From an uncultured Rhizobiaceae bacterium (lineage in GTDB: Bacteria > Pseudomonadota > Alphaproteobacteria > Rhizobiales > Rhizobiaceae), in the NCBI GenBank assembly GCA_947259295.1, contig CAMYMG010000035.1:1-53506 (forward strand): DNA of 53,506 nucleotides, read 5' to 3'. Shown piece by piece: positions 41,822 through 53,506 of the stretch; the stretch's first letter is position 1; every line of letters starts with the position of its first letter. The notes under the pieces were generated by a model. It saw nothing but the letters and a program-made list of their open reading frames with translations, was not told where the DNA came from and ran no database searches. Both the position numbers and the translations under genes were made by a program.

Positions 41822-42397
41822 ATGCATAAGAACGTCTTCACCCCCGAGAACTCCGCCATGTTGCTGATCGACCATCAGATCGGCACGATGGCTTGGACCC
41901 ATTCCCACGATGCCAACCTGATGAAGCAAAATGCCATCAAACTGGCGCGGATCGGAAAGGCCGCAGGCATCCCCATCGTCCTGACCTCCAGCATGGAAGA
42001 CCAGGTGCAGGGCCCGCTTATCTCGGAGTTGCAGGAAATCTTGCCGGAAGAATACGCGGCGCGCATCCGCCGCCCTGGCATCGTCAACGCCATGCATCAC
42101 GACGGTTTCAACAAGGCCGTCAAAGCGACGGGCCGCAAGAAGCTTTTCGTGGCCGGCGTCACAACCGAGATCTGCATAACCTTTCCGGTCCTGCAAATGC
42201 TCGACGAAGGCTATCAGGTGCAGGTGTCCGCCGATGCTTCGGCTTCCTACACCAAGTACGGCGACGACATCGCATTGCGACGCATGGAACAGGCCGGTGC
42301 GGTCATCACGACAGTAGATATGATCGTCTCGGAACTGGCGGTCGACTGGACGAGCCCGCTTGGCGCCAAGCTGGTCCCGATCCTGGGTTACCGCTAA
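41822..42397 (+). CDS. Isochorismatase-family cysteine hydrolase (YcaC-like)
   Basis: 191 aa from the ATG at 41822 (MHKNVFTPENSAMLLIDHQ). The catalytic Asp17 lies in LLIDHQ and the nucleophile Cys118 in VAGVTTEICITF. The C-terminal LRRMEQAGAVITTVDMIVSELA is typical of YcaC-like members. The family hydrolyses amides or related bonds; no substrate is assigned for this type. It is divergent from the LysR gene. The open frame extends upstream to 41732 without a family-like start. Confidence 0.87.
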   Translation: MHKNVFTPENSAMLLIDHQIGTMAWTHSHDANLMKQNAIKLARIGKAAGIPIVLTSSMEDQVQGPLISELQEILPEEYAARIRRPGIVNAMHHDGFNKAVKATGRKKLFVAGVTTEICITFPVLQMLDEGYQVQVSADASASYTKYGDDIALRRMEQAGAVITTVDMIVSELAVDWTSPLGAKLVPILGYR

Positions 42398-42811
42398 CAG
42401 CTAAGACCGTCGGCAGCAAAACGCCCTCAAGGAGGTGGGGCAATCTGGCGCCCTCCTCCCGTGGCCTCTCCTGAAAAGGCCCGCGACACGCTCCAAGTCT
42501 CGCCGCAGGGATTGGAAGCCGTTCCATCTTCATCGACTCATTCGAGGCCGCCATGCGGATGGTGCGCTCCGGCGCGAACTCCGCGACCGGCCGGTTCATG
42601 CTTGGTCTATGGCGGAAATACGATGCCCTGACATAAGAGCCTCGCCCCCAAACCATCACTCAAAGGAGAGACCAATGCCTTGGCTGGTTGCGAGACGCCG
42701 CTGGCTTCGACCAGCTCATGATGCTCATCCTGGGTTGCTCCCCCAGCCTCGAATCTACGACTGATCAGCCTTCTGCGGCCGTGACCGCGAAACGCCCTGA
42801 AGGACGCCGAA
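42398..42811. other. Gene-poor stretch with short ORFs, possible gene remnants
   Basis: No full gene is seen. A frame from about 42475 to 42636 reads like protein near its end (FIDSFEAAMRMVRSGANS, then GRFMLGLWRKYDALT before a stop), with a possible ATG at 42553. It is followed by a strong ribosome-binding site and a 29-codon ORF at 42675. I cannot assign either. The stretch may be the remains of genes once downstream of the isochorismatase-like gene. Confidence 0.4.
42675..42764 (+). CDS. 29-residue ORF with strong ribosome-binding site, function unknown
   Basis: ATG at 42675 is preceded by aaaggagagacca, one of the better ribosome-binding sites in the window. The product starts MPWLVARRRWLRPAHDAH and is rich in Arg, Trp and His. 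It might be a leader or small protein, or the start of a gene now cut short by a frameshift. No match is recognised. Confidence 0.3.
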   Translation: MPWLVARRRWLRPAHDAHPGLLPQPRIYD

Positions 42812-44371
<1,560 letters not shown>

Positions 44372-44506
44372 GGCGGGCACATAAAGAAAAGAGTGAGTCG
44401 GCGCAATGGCTTGCGTGCGGGGGCGAACAGTTCGATTCAGGCGGCTGCGAAACCTGTGCAAGGCGCGCCATGTTCACGTAGCGCTTGAAGGCCGGCGCAA
44501 GGCCGC

Positions 44507-45142
44507 TCAGCGACCGAGCAGTCCGTCCCCGATCGCCGCCTCGAGACGGCGCACGGCCTCGGCCAGCTTCTCGTCGACCACGTGCAGATATTCGAGCCAG
44601 TCGCCGACATGTCCGACATCGGCATGGCCGTCCGAAATGCCGCGCAATCCGATGAGCGGCAGGCCGAATTTCTGGCAGGCGCGCAGGCAGGCAAAGGTCT
44701 CCATGTCGACCATGTCCTCGGCGATGGCGTCATAGGCGTTGCCGCCGATCACGCTTGCGCCGGTGGAGAGCGTAGCTTCCCTGACGCCCGGAATCCGGAG
44801 CGGCATGGCAACCGTCGCCGGCAGGTCGAGAAACGGCGTGACGCCCCTTTCGAAGCCGAAGGCCGAGGCATCCATGTCGCGGTAGCTGACCGAGACTGCC
44901 TGGTAGACTTCGGTCCGCTCAAGCCGCCGGCTGCCGGCCGAGCCGAGCGAGACGACGAGATCCGGCAACGTGCCCGAGGTCTTCAACTCGGCCAATGTCG
45001 CGGTTAGCGCGATGCCGGCCTCGACCGGTCCGACGCCAGTCATCAGCGGCTCGAAAAGCGTCTTCAGGTGCGGCCCGTATTCGGCATCCGCCGCCATGAC
45101 GAAGAGCACCTGCTTGCCGCCAAGCGCGGTCGGCTGCGCCAT
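44507..45142 (-). CDS. 5'-methylthioadenosine/S-adenosylhomocysteine nucleosidase
   Basis: 211 aa, PNP/UDP phosphorylase fold. The N-terminal LFVMAADAEYGPHL, VVSLGSAGS (near 63-71), EDMVDMETFA (near 142-151) and GISDGHADVG (near 170) match MtnN-type enzymes; the Asp in ISD is the catalytic acid. It cleaves adenine from MTA and SAH in the cytoplasm. The length is near that of E. coli MtnN (232 aa). It starts one base after the thioesterase stop, so the two are co-transcribed. Confidence 0.85.
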   Translation of the reverse strand: MAQPTALGGKQVLFVMAADAEYGPHLKTLFEPLMTGVGPVEAGIALTATLAELKTSGTLPDLVVSLGSAGSRRLERTEVYQAVSVSYRDMDASAFGFERGVTPFLDLPATVAMPLRIPGVREATLSTGASVIGGNAYDAIAEDMVDMETFACLRACQKFGLPLIGLRGISDGHADVGHVGDWLEYLHVVDEKLAEAVRRLEAAIGDGLLGR

Positions 45143-45143
45143 G

Positions 45144-45605
45144 CTAGCCCTCGACGTCGCCGCGACCGACGATGGTCATCATCGTGCCAGTCATGGTGGC
45201 GATGAGCTTCGCCTCGTCATCCTCGCCGATGGCATAGGCCTGGCCGTCGGCGACGATAATGGTGCGGCCGGGCTTGGTCACCGAGCCGCGAAACAGGAAG
45301 CGCACGCCCCTGCCCGGTGCCAGGAGATTGACCTTGAACTCGATGGTCAGCACGGAGGCGTTTTCCGGCATCATCGAGAAGGCCGCGTAGCCGCAGGCAG
45401 AGTCGAGTGCGGTGGAGATAACGCCCGCGTGCAGGAAGCCGTGCTGCTGGGTCAGCGCGTCCGAGAACGGCATTTCGATCTCCACGATGCCGGGCGTTAC
45501 GAGCGTGAGCTCGGCGCCGATCGTCTTCATGGCCTTCTGACGCGCAAAGGAATTGCGCACGCGCTCTTCATAGTCCGGATTCGGGACGAGTTTTGCGGTC
45601 GCCAT
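45144..45605 (-). CDS. PaaI-family hot-dog thioesterase
   Basis: 153 aa from the ATG at 45605 (MATAKLVPNPDYEERV), chosen for its aggaca site; an in-frame ATG at 45644 adds 13 unlikely residues. The hot-dog motif QQHGFLHAGVISTALDSACG near 56-75 is the family signature, with Asp in the central helix. It hydrolyses acyl- or aryl-CoA thioesters; the substrate is unknown. It is followed at once by the MTA/SAH nucleosidase gene. Confidence 0.88.
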   Translation of the reverse strand: MATAKLVPNPDYEERVRNSFARQKAMKTIGAELTLVTPGIVEIEMPFSDALTQQHGFLHAGVISTALDSACGYAAFSMMPENASVLTIEFKVNLLAPGRGVRFLFRGSVTKPGRTIIVADGQAYAIGEDDEAKLIATMTGTMMTIVGRGDVEG

Positions 45606-45695
45606 TGCACTGTCCTGCCTTCGGGTCAGTTTATGACAAAGCACCGACTGTCACGCAATCAACAATTGCTGCACTGCAGCAGAAGGCGGCGACCT

Positions 45696-46151
45696 CTAAT
45701 TGAGTAGCGAGATCGAAGCGTTGAGCAGCGTCGCGAAAGCCACCCACGCGGCATAGGGCACGAAAAGCAGCGCAGCCAGCCGATCCGGCTTCCAGCTGGC
45801 GGCGATGAAGACAAGCACGGTGACGAGGAGAGCGGCGACCACGATGAGCGCGGGGCCGATAAGTTCAAGCCCGAAGAAGACGGGCGACCAGAGAAAATTC
45901 AGCACCAGTTGCAGCCACCAGATGCTCATGAGCCTGCCACGCGGTTCGCGCAGCCAGACCCGCCATCCGGCGATTGCGATCAGGACATAGAGGAAGGTCC
46001 ACGCCGGACCGAAGAGCCAGTTGGGCGGGTTGAACCATGGCTTTTGCAGGGCCTGATACCAGGGTCCGGGTGTGTTGAGCAGGCCGATCACCAGACCGCC
46101 GCCGACGACAAGCACCATGAAGCCGAGCAGCACCAGCGGTCGACGGATCAT
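45696..46151 (-). CDS. tspO: TspO/MBR-family membrane protein
   Basis: 151 aa from the ATG at 46151 (MIRRPLVLLGF). Five membrane helices. The family motifs WYQALQKPWFNPPNWLFGP (near 32-50) and WLQLVLNFLWSPVFFGL (near 78-94) are plain. TspO proteins bind porphyrins and act as stress or tetrapyrrole sensors in alphaproteobacteria (Rhodobacter, Sinorhizobium). A small inverted repeat, tgctgc/gcagca at 45667-45681, follows the gene. Confidence 0.93.
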   Translation of the reverse strand: MIRRPLVLLGFMVLVVGGGLVIGLLNTPGPWYQALQKPWFNPPNWLFGPAWTFLYVLIAIAGWRVWLREPRGRLMSIWWLQLVLNFLWSPVFFGLELIGPALIVVAALLVTVLVFIAASWKPDRLAALLFVPYAAWVAFATLLNASISLLN

Positions 46152-46207
46152 GGAATGGCCTTGCGTGCGGAAAACATCAGCGTCATCTGGCGCGGACGGC
46201 GCCGATA

Positions 46208-46948
46208 TCAAGTCACCGGCGGCAATTCCGCCGTCTTCGGTTCCACTTTGGCCTCCGACTGGCTGCGATGTGCATGGTTGGCTTCGTTCATGCGCTCGAG
46301 CTTGCCGACCAGATTCTTGTTGAAGCTGACTTCTAGCGTCTGCCTGATGCCGGGGTTCTTGTCGGTCAGCACCCGCAACACGCCCGGGTCGAACACGCAG
46401 CAGCGCGTCTCGTTGGCCACCCGAACCGTTGCCGAAGCCGGCTTGCCGGTCAGGAAGCTCATCTCGCCGAGGAAATCACCCGGTCCGCAGACGCCAACGA
46501 TGTTGCCGCCGCGCTCGACGCTTGCCGCGCCGCGCGCGATGAACACCAGCTGCGGCTTGGCCTCGCCTTCCTCGACGAGTATCTCGCCGGGCTCCTTGGT
46601 CTGCCAGCGTGCAAGCTTCAGCATGCGGGCGCGCAGATTGCCCTCCAGCGTCGGCATGACGGTGTCGATGAAGAACTTCTCGTCCTCGGTGGTCTTCCGT
46701 CTGCGGCTGGCGAGCAGGATGATGGCGAGCTGAACGACGTTCACCGTGGTGAAGATCGTCTCCCACATGGCGCTGATTTCGTCGGAGACGATGAAGCCGT
46801 AGTAGATGACGCCGGTTATGCCGCTGGCGATGGCGAACACGCGCAGCCAGCGCATGCTGCTCATCGAGACGGACAGGATAATCAGTATATAGTTGACGTG
46901 GCCGAACGCGTTGTCCGGGTTGGTCAGGTTGGTAAAGAACTCATCCAT
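46208..46948 (-). CDS. Popeye-like protein: three membrane helices plus cNMP-binding fold
   Basis: 246 aa. There are three hydrophobic helices (about 18-33, 37-54, 62-80), then a cyclic-nucleotide-binding domain (about 95-215) and a polar tail. The layout is that of Popeye-domain proteins, which occur in bacteria as well as animals. The phosphate-binding cassette reads GEMSFLTGKPASATV (161-175): the conserved Glu162 is present, but the Arg expected before SA is Ala171, so cAMP or cGMP binding may be weak or lost. It has no DNA-binding domain, so it is not a Crp-type factor. It lies between rsmB and tspO on the same strand. Confidence 0.82.
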   Translation of the reverse strand: MDEFFTNLTNPDNAFGHVNYILIILSVSMSSMRWLRVFAIASGITGVIYYGFIVSDEISAMWETIFTTVNVVQLAIILLASRRRKTTEDEKFFIDTVMPTLEGNLRARMLKLARWQTKEPGEILVEEGEAKPQLVFIARGAASVERGGNIVGVCGPGDFLGEMSFLTGKPASATVRVANETRCCVFDPGVLRVLTDKNPGIRQTLEVSFNKNLVGKLERMNEANHAHRSQSEAKVEPKTAELPPVT

Positions 46949-46972
46949 GCGGTTTCTCTGCCAATTCCGAAA

Positions 46973-46993
46973 GCCGGCCGCCCAATGGCCGGC
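46973..46993 (-). terminator. Possible terminator after rsmB
   Basis: gccggcc (46973-46979), seven-base loop, ggccggc (46987-46993): a perfect 7-bp GC stem followed on the minus strand by TTTC. It lies 20 bases after the rsmB stop and before the Popeye-like gene. The short T-run makes it a modest candidate. Confidence 0.45.
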
Positions 46994-47013
46994 CGTTTAG
47001 ATGTCTATTCCAA

Positions 47014-48303
47014 TCACGAGACCCTTGAAAGAAGGCAGAAGAAGAACCCGTCGGTCCCGCTGCGTGCCGGGGTGAGCGAGATGCCGCGCTGAGCATCGAT
47101 GCGAACGGCATCGGCCTTGCCGGCAAATCTCGCATGCCAGAGCGCCTCATGGTCGACCGGCGCGAAATTCGGCGAGCGCGCGAGAAACGCATCGATCTGG
47201 TCGCCATTCTCGGCGGCGAAGACCGAGCAGGTGACGTAGGCCAGATGACCGCCAGGCTTTACGTAGGCGCTGGCGGCATCGAGGATCGCGGCCTGTTCGC
47301 CCACCCTCACCTCGAGCTGTCTCGGCGTGAGCCGCCATTTGGCGTCGGGCCTCCTGCGCCAGGTGCCGGAGCCGGTGCAGGGCGCGTCGATCAGCACGAG
47401 GTCCATCTGGCCGTTAAGCGGCGCCAGTTCCTGCTGCTTTGACAGAACCTGGACGTTGCGGGTCTCGGCGCGCCGGATGCGGTCGAAGATCGGCGCCAGC
47501 CTGGACTTGTCGGAATCATAGGCGAAGAGCTGGCCGCGGTTTTCCATCGTGGCGGAGAGCGCCAGCGTCTTGCCGCCGGCGCCGGCGCAATAGTCGAGAA
47601 CTTGCATGCCCGCGGCGGCACCTGCGAGTTCGGCGGCGACCTGCGAACCCTCATCCTGCACCTCGAACCAGCCCTTCTGGAAGGCCGGTTCGATCTGGAC
47701 ATTGGGATGGCGGCCGGAGCCATCGATCGGCGGAATGCGGATGCCGTTCGGCGCGAGTTGCGATGCGGCGGCTCCGACGCCCGCCAGTTCGGAAAGGATG
47801 CGGTCGCGGTTGGCCTTCAGCGTGTTGACGCGCAGGTCGAGCGGCGGACGCGTCGAGAGTGCGCCGGCCTCTTCCACCCACGCGTCGCCGAAGGAGGCTT
47901 CCAGCAGCGGCGCGCACCAGTCGGGGCAGTCGGCGCGGATTCCGGCAGGCGCGTCTTCCAGCCGGCGTGATCCCAGTCCGGCCAGTTCCTCGTCGCCCAG
48001 CAGCGGCGGCGCGAACTTGTCGCCCCCCAGGGCCTCGTTCAGGGATTGCGGCGTCTGGTTCCATTCGAGAAGCAACGCCCCGAAGCCGATGGCGCGAGGC
48101 GTGTCGGCGCCAAGCAGCCAGCCTGCGGAGCGCTTGCGGCGGAGCGCGTCGTAGACGATGTTGCCGATGGCCGAACGATCGCCCGAGCCGGCGAAGCGAT
48201 GGGAAACGCCCCAGTCCTTCAGGGCCTCGGCGACTGGCCGGTGGCGCCGTTCGATGTCTTCAAGCACGTCAATGGCTGCCGCGAGCCGTCCGCCTAGGCG
48301 CAT
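47014..48303 (-). CDS. rsmB: 16S rRNA (cytosine) methyltransferase, RsmB/NOP family
   Basis: 429 aa. It has an N-terminal NusB-like helical region (about 1-130), then the SAM-dependent methyltransferase domain with YCAGAGGKTLAL (near 237-248), LIDAPCTGSGTWRRRPDAKW (motif IV, catalytic-release Cys, near 305-324) and YVTCSVFAAEN (motif VI nucleophile Cys, near 358-368). It methylates cytosine-5 of 16S rRNA; C967 is the E. coli RsmB target. The alphaproteobacterial forms near guaA are of this type. Confidence 0.92.
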   Translation of the reverse strand: MRLGGRLAAAIDVLEDIERRHRPVAEALKDWGVSHRFAGSGDRSAIGNIVYDALRRKRSAGWLLGADTPRAIGFGALLLEWNQTPQSLNEALGGDKFAPPLLGDEELAGLGSRRLEDAPAGIRADCPDWCAPLLEASFGDAWVEEAGALSTRPPLDLRVNTLKANRDRILSELAGVGAAASQLAPNGIRIPPIDGSGRHPNVQIEPAFQKGWFEVQDEGSQVAAELAGAAAGMQVLDYCAGAGGKTLALSATMENRGQLFAYDSDKSRLAPIFDRIRRAETRNVQVLSKQQELAPLNGQMDLVLIDAPCTGSGTWRRRPDAKWRLTPRQLEVRVGEQAAILDAASAYVKPGGHLAYVTCSVFAAENGDQIDAFLARSPNFAPVDHEALWHARFAGKADAVRIDAQRGISLTPARSGTDGFFFCLLSRVS

Positions 48304-48411
48304 GTTCTGGTTTCCCGATGTCGGTTGCCCGTATGGCGCCTAGCTATCGGGTGACGCGGATGGAAACAAGCTGGCAGGCGACCGGCCGCGTCGAATTACG
48401 CACCGGAATGA

Positions 48412-48439
48412 AAAAGGCGCGGATCGCTCCGCGCCTTTT
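48412..48439 (-). terminator. Intrinsic terminator of katG
   Basis: aaaaggcgcgg (48412-48422), loop atcgct, ccgcgcctttt (48429-48439): a perfect 11-bp stem. On the minus strand it runs into TTTTT, 36 bases after the katG stop. A second hairpin, ccccgc/gcgggg, lies between it and katG (about 48450-48467). Confidence 0.9.
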
Positions 48440-48474
48440 CTTGTCTGAGCCCCGCTGATTGCGCGGGGACGGGA

Positions 48475-50808
<2,334 letters not shown>

Positions 50809-50856
50809 CTAGGCCGCCCGCGTCATAAAGACAAATTGCCTTTGCTGTTCACTGCG

Positions 50857-50871
50857 ATAACCTGACCCTAT
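50857..50871. promoter_or_regulatory. Possible OxyR half-site at the oxyR start
   Basis: ataa-N7-ctat resembles one ATAG-N7-CTAT unit of the OxyR consensus and overlaps the oxyR ATG (50870). The second unit expected 7 bases away is not seen, so this is weak. The site would suit autorepression. The katG-oxyR gap (50659-50869) must hold the true OxyR site. Confidence 0.25.
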
Positions 50872-51781
50872 GATCAGGATCACAATTCGACAGATGCAAT
50901 ATTTCGATGCGCTGGCGCAGACCCTGCATTTCGGGCGGGCTGCGGAGATCTCGGGCGTCAGCCAGCCGGCGCTGTCGGCGCAGATCGCCGAGATGGAGGA
51001 AAGGCTTGCCTGCCGCCTGTTCGAGCGCGGCGGAAAGTCGGTCCGGATGACCGACGAGGCCATTGCCCTGCAGCCGCGGATCGAGCGCATCCTTGCCGAG
51101 ATTCGCGATGTCGAGGCGACCACCCGGCGCGGGCGGCTGGTGATGGAGGGGCGGTTCCGTCTCGGCATCATCCCGACCATTGCGCCCTACCTGCTGCCGC
51201 AGGTGCTGCCCGAACTCAGACGCCAGTTTCCGGACATGCGCCTGGAACTGCGCGAGGCCGTTACCGGGTCGCTGGTCGAGGATACCGCGACCGGCCGCAT
51301 CGACGCCTTCGTCGCCGCCCTGCCGCTCGACTATCCAGGCCTGGTCGCGGAGGAACTTTTCGACGACCGCTTCTTCCTGGCGGTGCCGGCCGACGATGCC
51401 GGCTTCGATTCGCCGCCCGTGCCGCCGGAAAGCCCGGCGCTCGAGCGGCTGATGCTGCTTGAGGAAGGCCACTGCCTGCGCGAACAGGCGCTGGCCGTCT
51501 GCGGCAAGGTCAAGCCGGTGGCCATGGCGAGTTATGGCGCAACCAGCCTGACAACGCTGCTGCAGATGGTGGCGCATGGGCTCGGCGTAACACTGATCCC
51601 GGAAATGGCGATGTCGGCGAGCGCCAGCGCCAGCGGGCTGAAGGTCGTGCCCTTTGCCGAACCGATGCCGTCGCGCAGCGTCTGCCTGGCATGGCGCCGC
51701 AACAGCGCCCGCCATGAGGAATGCATGGAACTCGCCCGCATCATTCGCGGGCTGAAGCACACGCTGCTCGCCGCCGCCTGA
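50870..51781 (+). CDS. oxyR: Hydrogen-peroxide-sensing LysR regulator OxyR
   Basis: 303 aa. It has a LysR winged helix (RAAEISGVSQPALSAQIAEME, as recognition region about 23-43) and an effector domain in which EGHCLREQALAVCG places Cys202 and Cys211 nine residues apart, as the redox pair Cys199/Cys208 of E. coli OxyR. Oxidation to a disulfide switches the factor on. It is divergent from katG and ends two bases before the convergent hisG stop. Confidence 0.94.
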   Translation: MIRITIRQMQYFDALAQTLHFGRAAEISGVSQPALSAQIAEMEERLACRLFERGGKSVRMTDEAIALQPRIERILAEIRDVEATTRRGRLVMEGRFRLGIIPTIAPYLLPQVLPELRRQFPDMRLELREAVTGSLVEDTATGRIDAFVAALPLDYPGLVAEELFDDRFFLAVPADDAGFDSPPVPPESPALERLMLLEEGHCLREQALAVCGKVKPVAMASYGATSLTTLLQMVAHGLGVTLIPEMAMSASASASGLKVVPFAEPMPSRSVCLAWRRNSARHEECMELARIIRGLKHTLLAAA

Positions 51782-51783
51782 AC

Positions 51784-52482
51784 TCAGCCGAGGGCGGCGA
51801 CGGCGCGTGAAATGCCGGCGAGCGCCGTCTCGTCCTTCGTGTCCCGCTCTCTCAGTGAGCGGACGAGACAGGCCTGCGAGCGCAGGATGACGCCATCCGA
51901 CAGGATCTTCAGATGATTGGCGCGCAGCGTCGAGCCGGTGGTGGTGATGTCTACAATGACATCGGCAGAGCCCGCAGCCGGCGCACCCTCCGTGGCACCG
52001 AGGCTTTCGACGATGCGATAGACCTGGATGCCGTGCTTCTGGGAGAAGAACTGCTGCGTCAGGCGCCAGTACTTTGTCGCGATTCGGAGCCGCCGGCCGT
52101 GGCGCTGGCGGAAGTCGGCGGCGACGTCGTCGAGGTCGGCCATCGTCTCGACATCGAGCCAGGCGTCGGGCACCGCGACCACCACGTCGGCCTGGCCGAA
52201 GCCGAGCCGCGCGTCGATCGCCACCTTGCGGTCCCACTCGGCAAGGTTCTCGCGTACCAGGTCCTCGCCGGTGATGCCGAGATCGACACTGCCCTGGCCG
52301 AGTTCGCCGGCGATCTCCGAGGCCGACAGGAACGCTACCTCGATATCGTCGCGGCCCTCGATGCGGGCGCGGTATTTTCGGTCGTCGCCGGGCAGGCTGA
52401 CGGCAAGGCCGGCGCGGGCCAGCACATCGAGCGCCTGGTCCTTGAGGCGACCTTTGGACGGGAGTGCGAGGGTGACGGTCAT
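51784..52482 (-). CDS. hisG: ATP phosphoribosyltransferase, short form HisG
   Basis: 232 aa from the ATG at 52482 ([16 protein letters not shown]); the frame upstream is repeat-derived. LGITGEDLV (near 80-88) and the PRPP-binding loop [18 protein letters not shown] (near 173-190) are the HisG signatures. It lacks the C-terminal regulatory domain, so it needs HisZ, which is encoded just upstream. It makes phosphoribosyl-ATP, the first step of histidine synthesis. Palindromic repeats separate hisG from hisZ. Confidence 0.95.
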   Translation of the reverse strand: MTVTLALPSKGRLKDQALDVLARAGLAVSLPGDDRKYRARIEGRDDIEVAFLSASEIAGELGQGSVDLGITGEDLVRENLAEWDRKVAIDARLGFGQADVVVAVPDAWLDVETMADLDDVAADFRQRHGRRLRIATKYWRLTQQFFSQKHGIQVYRIVESLGATEGAPAAGSADVIVDITTTGSTLRANHLKILSDGVILRSQACLVRSLRERDTKDETALAGISRAVAALG

Positions 52483-52526
52483 GGCGTGGCCCCGCGGTCG
52501 GTGCGGGCGATACCCCCACCCCTGTC

Positions 52527-52712
52527 CCCTCCCCACAAGGGGGAGGGAGACGATGATCGGGCGGCTTCGCTTGATGTCAGGCCGCTCGGAAGCAGGGTTG
52601 CCCCCTCACCCGGCTCGCTTCGCTCGCCACCCTCTCCCAGGAGGGGAGAGGAGATCGCGCCAAACGCCGGCCAGCTCTTCTCCCCGACGGGGAGAAGGTG
52701 GCCCGAAGGGCC
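52527..52712. repeat. Cluster of rhizobial-type intergenic palindromes
   Basis: Four stem-loops lie in the 262-base hisZ-hisG gap: ccctcccc/ggggaggg (52527-52547), cctctccc/gggagagg (52631-52651), cttctcccc-gac-ggggagaag (52677-52697) and ggccc-gaa-gggcc (52700-52712). The last two together, followed by ggatgaggggg, are the form I recall as a frequent REP/RIME-like element in Mesorhizobium and Sinorhizobium genomes. They are probably non-autonomous repeats; copy number elsewhere cannot be seen here. Confidence 0.75.
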
Positions 52713-52744
52713 GGATGAGGGGGCCCGCCCGGCGTCTCGATGCA

Positions 52745-53506
52745 TCATGCCGCCTCTCCCCGCAACGCTTCGATACGGTCGAGCCAGACCGAGAAACCGA
52801 CGCCGGGGATGGGCTTTTGCGCACCGAGCAGTGTCAGCAGCCGGTCGTAGCGGCCGCCGCCGGCCAGAGGGCGCTCGCTGTCGCCAGCCGAAATCTCGAA
52901 GACAAGGCCGGTGTAGTAGTCGAGCGGACGACCGAAGGCGGCGTCGTAGCGGATCTGTTGCGCCTCCAGCCCCTGCCGGGCGATCGCCTCGATGCGGGCG
53001 GAAAAGCCGGCCAGCGCCGAGCCGAGCGACAGGCCGGCCGATGCCGCGAAACGCTCCAGCGCATCCGCAGCGCGGTCGAGCGGCACGTCGATGGCGAGAA
53101 AGCTTTCCAGCGCCGCAAAGGCCTCCGCCGACAGGCGGACGCTGCGCAGTTCCGATTTCTCGACCAGCCGGCGGGCGATTTCTTCCGGCGTGCGGCCGGC
53201 CGAGGGCGACAGGCCGGACTCGGCCATCCCCGCGGCGATGTGGGCGGCGAGACCCTCGATATCACCTGCCGCGACCAGCGCTGCCTCGGCCTCCGGCAGC
53301 GCGGCGTTCTTCGGCGGATTGGCGAGGTCGGCGAGCGCTGCCTTTAGCATATCGGCCGAGCCGAAGGCGCGGGCCAACCGCATGCGCCAGCCGCGCGGCA
53401 GACCGAGCGCCGCCAGCACCGCCTCGAAGATGGTCTGGTCGCCGAGCGTGATGGCGAGGGTCCGGCCGGGCAGCGTCAGCGCCAGCAGCGCGTGGGCGTC
53501 GGCGAG
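52745..53506 (-). CDS. hisZ: ATP phosphoribosyltransferase regulatory subunit HisZ (partial, runs off window)
   Basis: About 253 residues of the C-terminal part are visible; the frame is open to the right edge (ADAHALLALTLPGRTLAIT at the cut). It is a class II tRNA-synthetase-like fold without aminoacylation: LDYYTGLVFEI (near the visible 190s) and PLAGGGRYDRLL are the HisRS-like motifs, ending with VGFSVWLDRIEALR. HisZ binds and activates short HisG. It is upstream of hisG on the same strand, as in other alphaproteobacteria. Confidence 0.93.
   Translation of the reverse strand, partial: LADAHALLALTLPGRTLAITLGDQTIFEAVLAALGLPRGWRMRLARAFGSADMLKAALADLANPPKNAALPEAEAALVAAGDIEGLAAHIAAGMAESGLSPSAGRTPEEIARRLVEKSELRSVRLSAEAFAALESFLAIDVPLDRAADALERFAASAGLSLGSALAGFSARIEAIARQGLEAQQIRYDAAFGRPLDYYTGLVFEISAGDSERPLAGGGRYDRLLTLLGAQKPIPGVGFSVWLDRIEALRGEAA

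Overview
The window is high-GC DNA with dense coding and long shadow reading frames. Gene content and order point to a Hyphomicrobiales (Rhizobiales) alphaproteobacterium, most like Mesorhizobium and its relatives. The pointers are a glgP-glgB-glgC-glgA-pgm-glgX cluster of the Agrobacterium/Mesorhizobium kind, an FrcB-FrcC-FrcA fructose transporter very like that of Sinorhizobium meliloti, a fused CysN-CysC, a short HisG with a HisZ partner, divergent katG/oxyR, and rhizobial-type intergenic palindromes. This placement is inference from remembered families; no search was run.

Left edge (1-397): the 5' end of an IS3-type transposase gene, about 240 bp of AT-rich DNA, and then the 3' half of a tRNA-Pro(CGG), from the anticodon loop to CCA. 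I read this as the border (att site) of an integrated element lying to the left. Ordinary chromosome follows.

456-7448: an MmyB-type regulator diverges from a small membrane protein and a DUF1330 protein. Next is an oligopeptide ABC transporter (oppA, oppB, oppC, fused oppD-oppF) on the minus strand. 7705-20489: a seven-gene glycogen operon on the minus strand (glgP, glgB, glgC, glgA, pgm, glgX and a GH13 alpha-glucosidase) that covers synthesis, branching, phosphorolysis, debranching and glucose-1-P/glucose-6-P exchange. 20628-26181: frcB-frcC-frcA diverges from a ROK repressor, a tightly coupled 68-codon small ORF, and a PfkB-type sugar kinase. A perfect 15-bp inverted repeat between the two arms covers the likely -35 boxes of both promoters.

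26411-31233: a DegT-type aminotransferase, then cysD-cysNC-cysQ for sulfate activation and PAP recycling. 31527-38875: mixed single genes: an orphan DUF2793 tail-fibre-like protein, bioY, an MBL-fold hydrolase, a DUF1499 protein, an acyl-CoA ligase, a hypothetical protein and a cytoplasmic beta-propeller. 38968-42397: a TetR-SDR pair with two matching operators, and a LysR gene divergent from an isochorismatase-like hydrolase. 42398-42811 is a poor stretch with only very short ORFs.

42812-53506: housekeeping genes (guaA, an MTA/SAH nucleosidase, a PaaI thioesterase, tspO, a Popeye-like membrane protein with a cNMP-binding fold, rsmB), then katG/oxyR and hisG/hisZ. hisZ runs off the right edge, and hisG and hisZ are separated by palindromic repeats.

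I found no clear unknown multi-gene system. The best leads are the small ORF joined to both neighbours in the frc locus, the frc operator, the TetR gene whose first helix has no usable start codon, the Popeye-like protein lacking the phosphate-binding Arg, and the tRNA-Pro island border.
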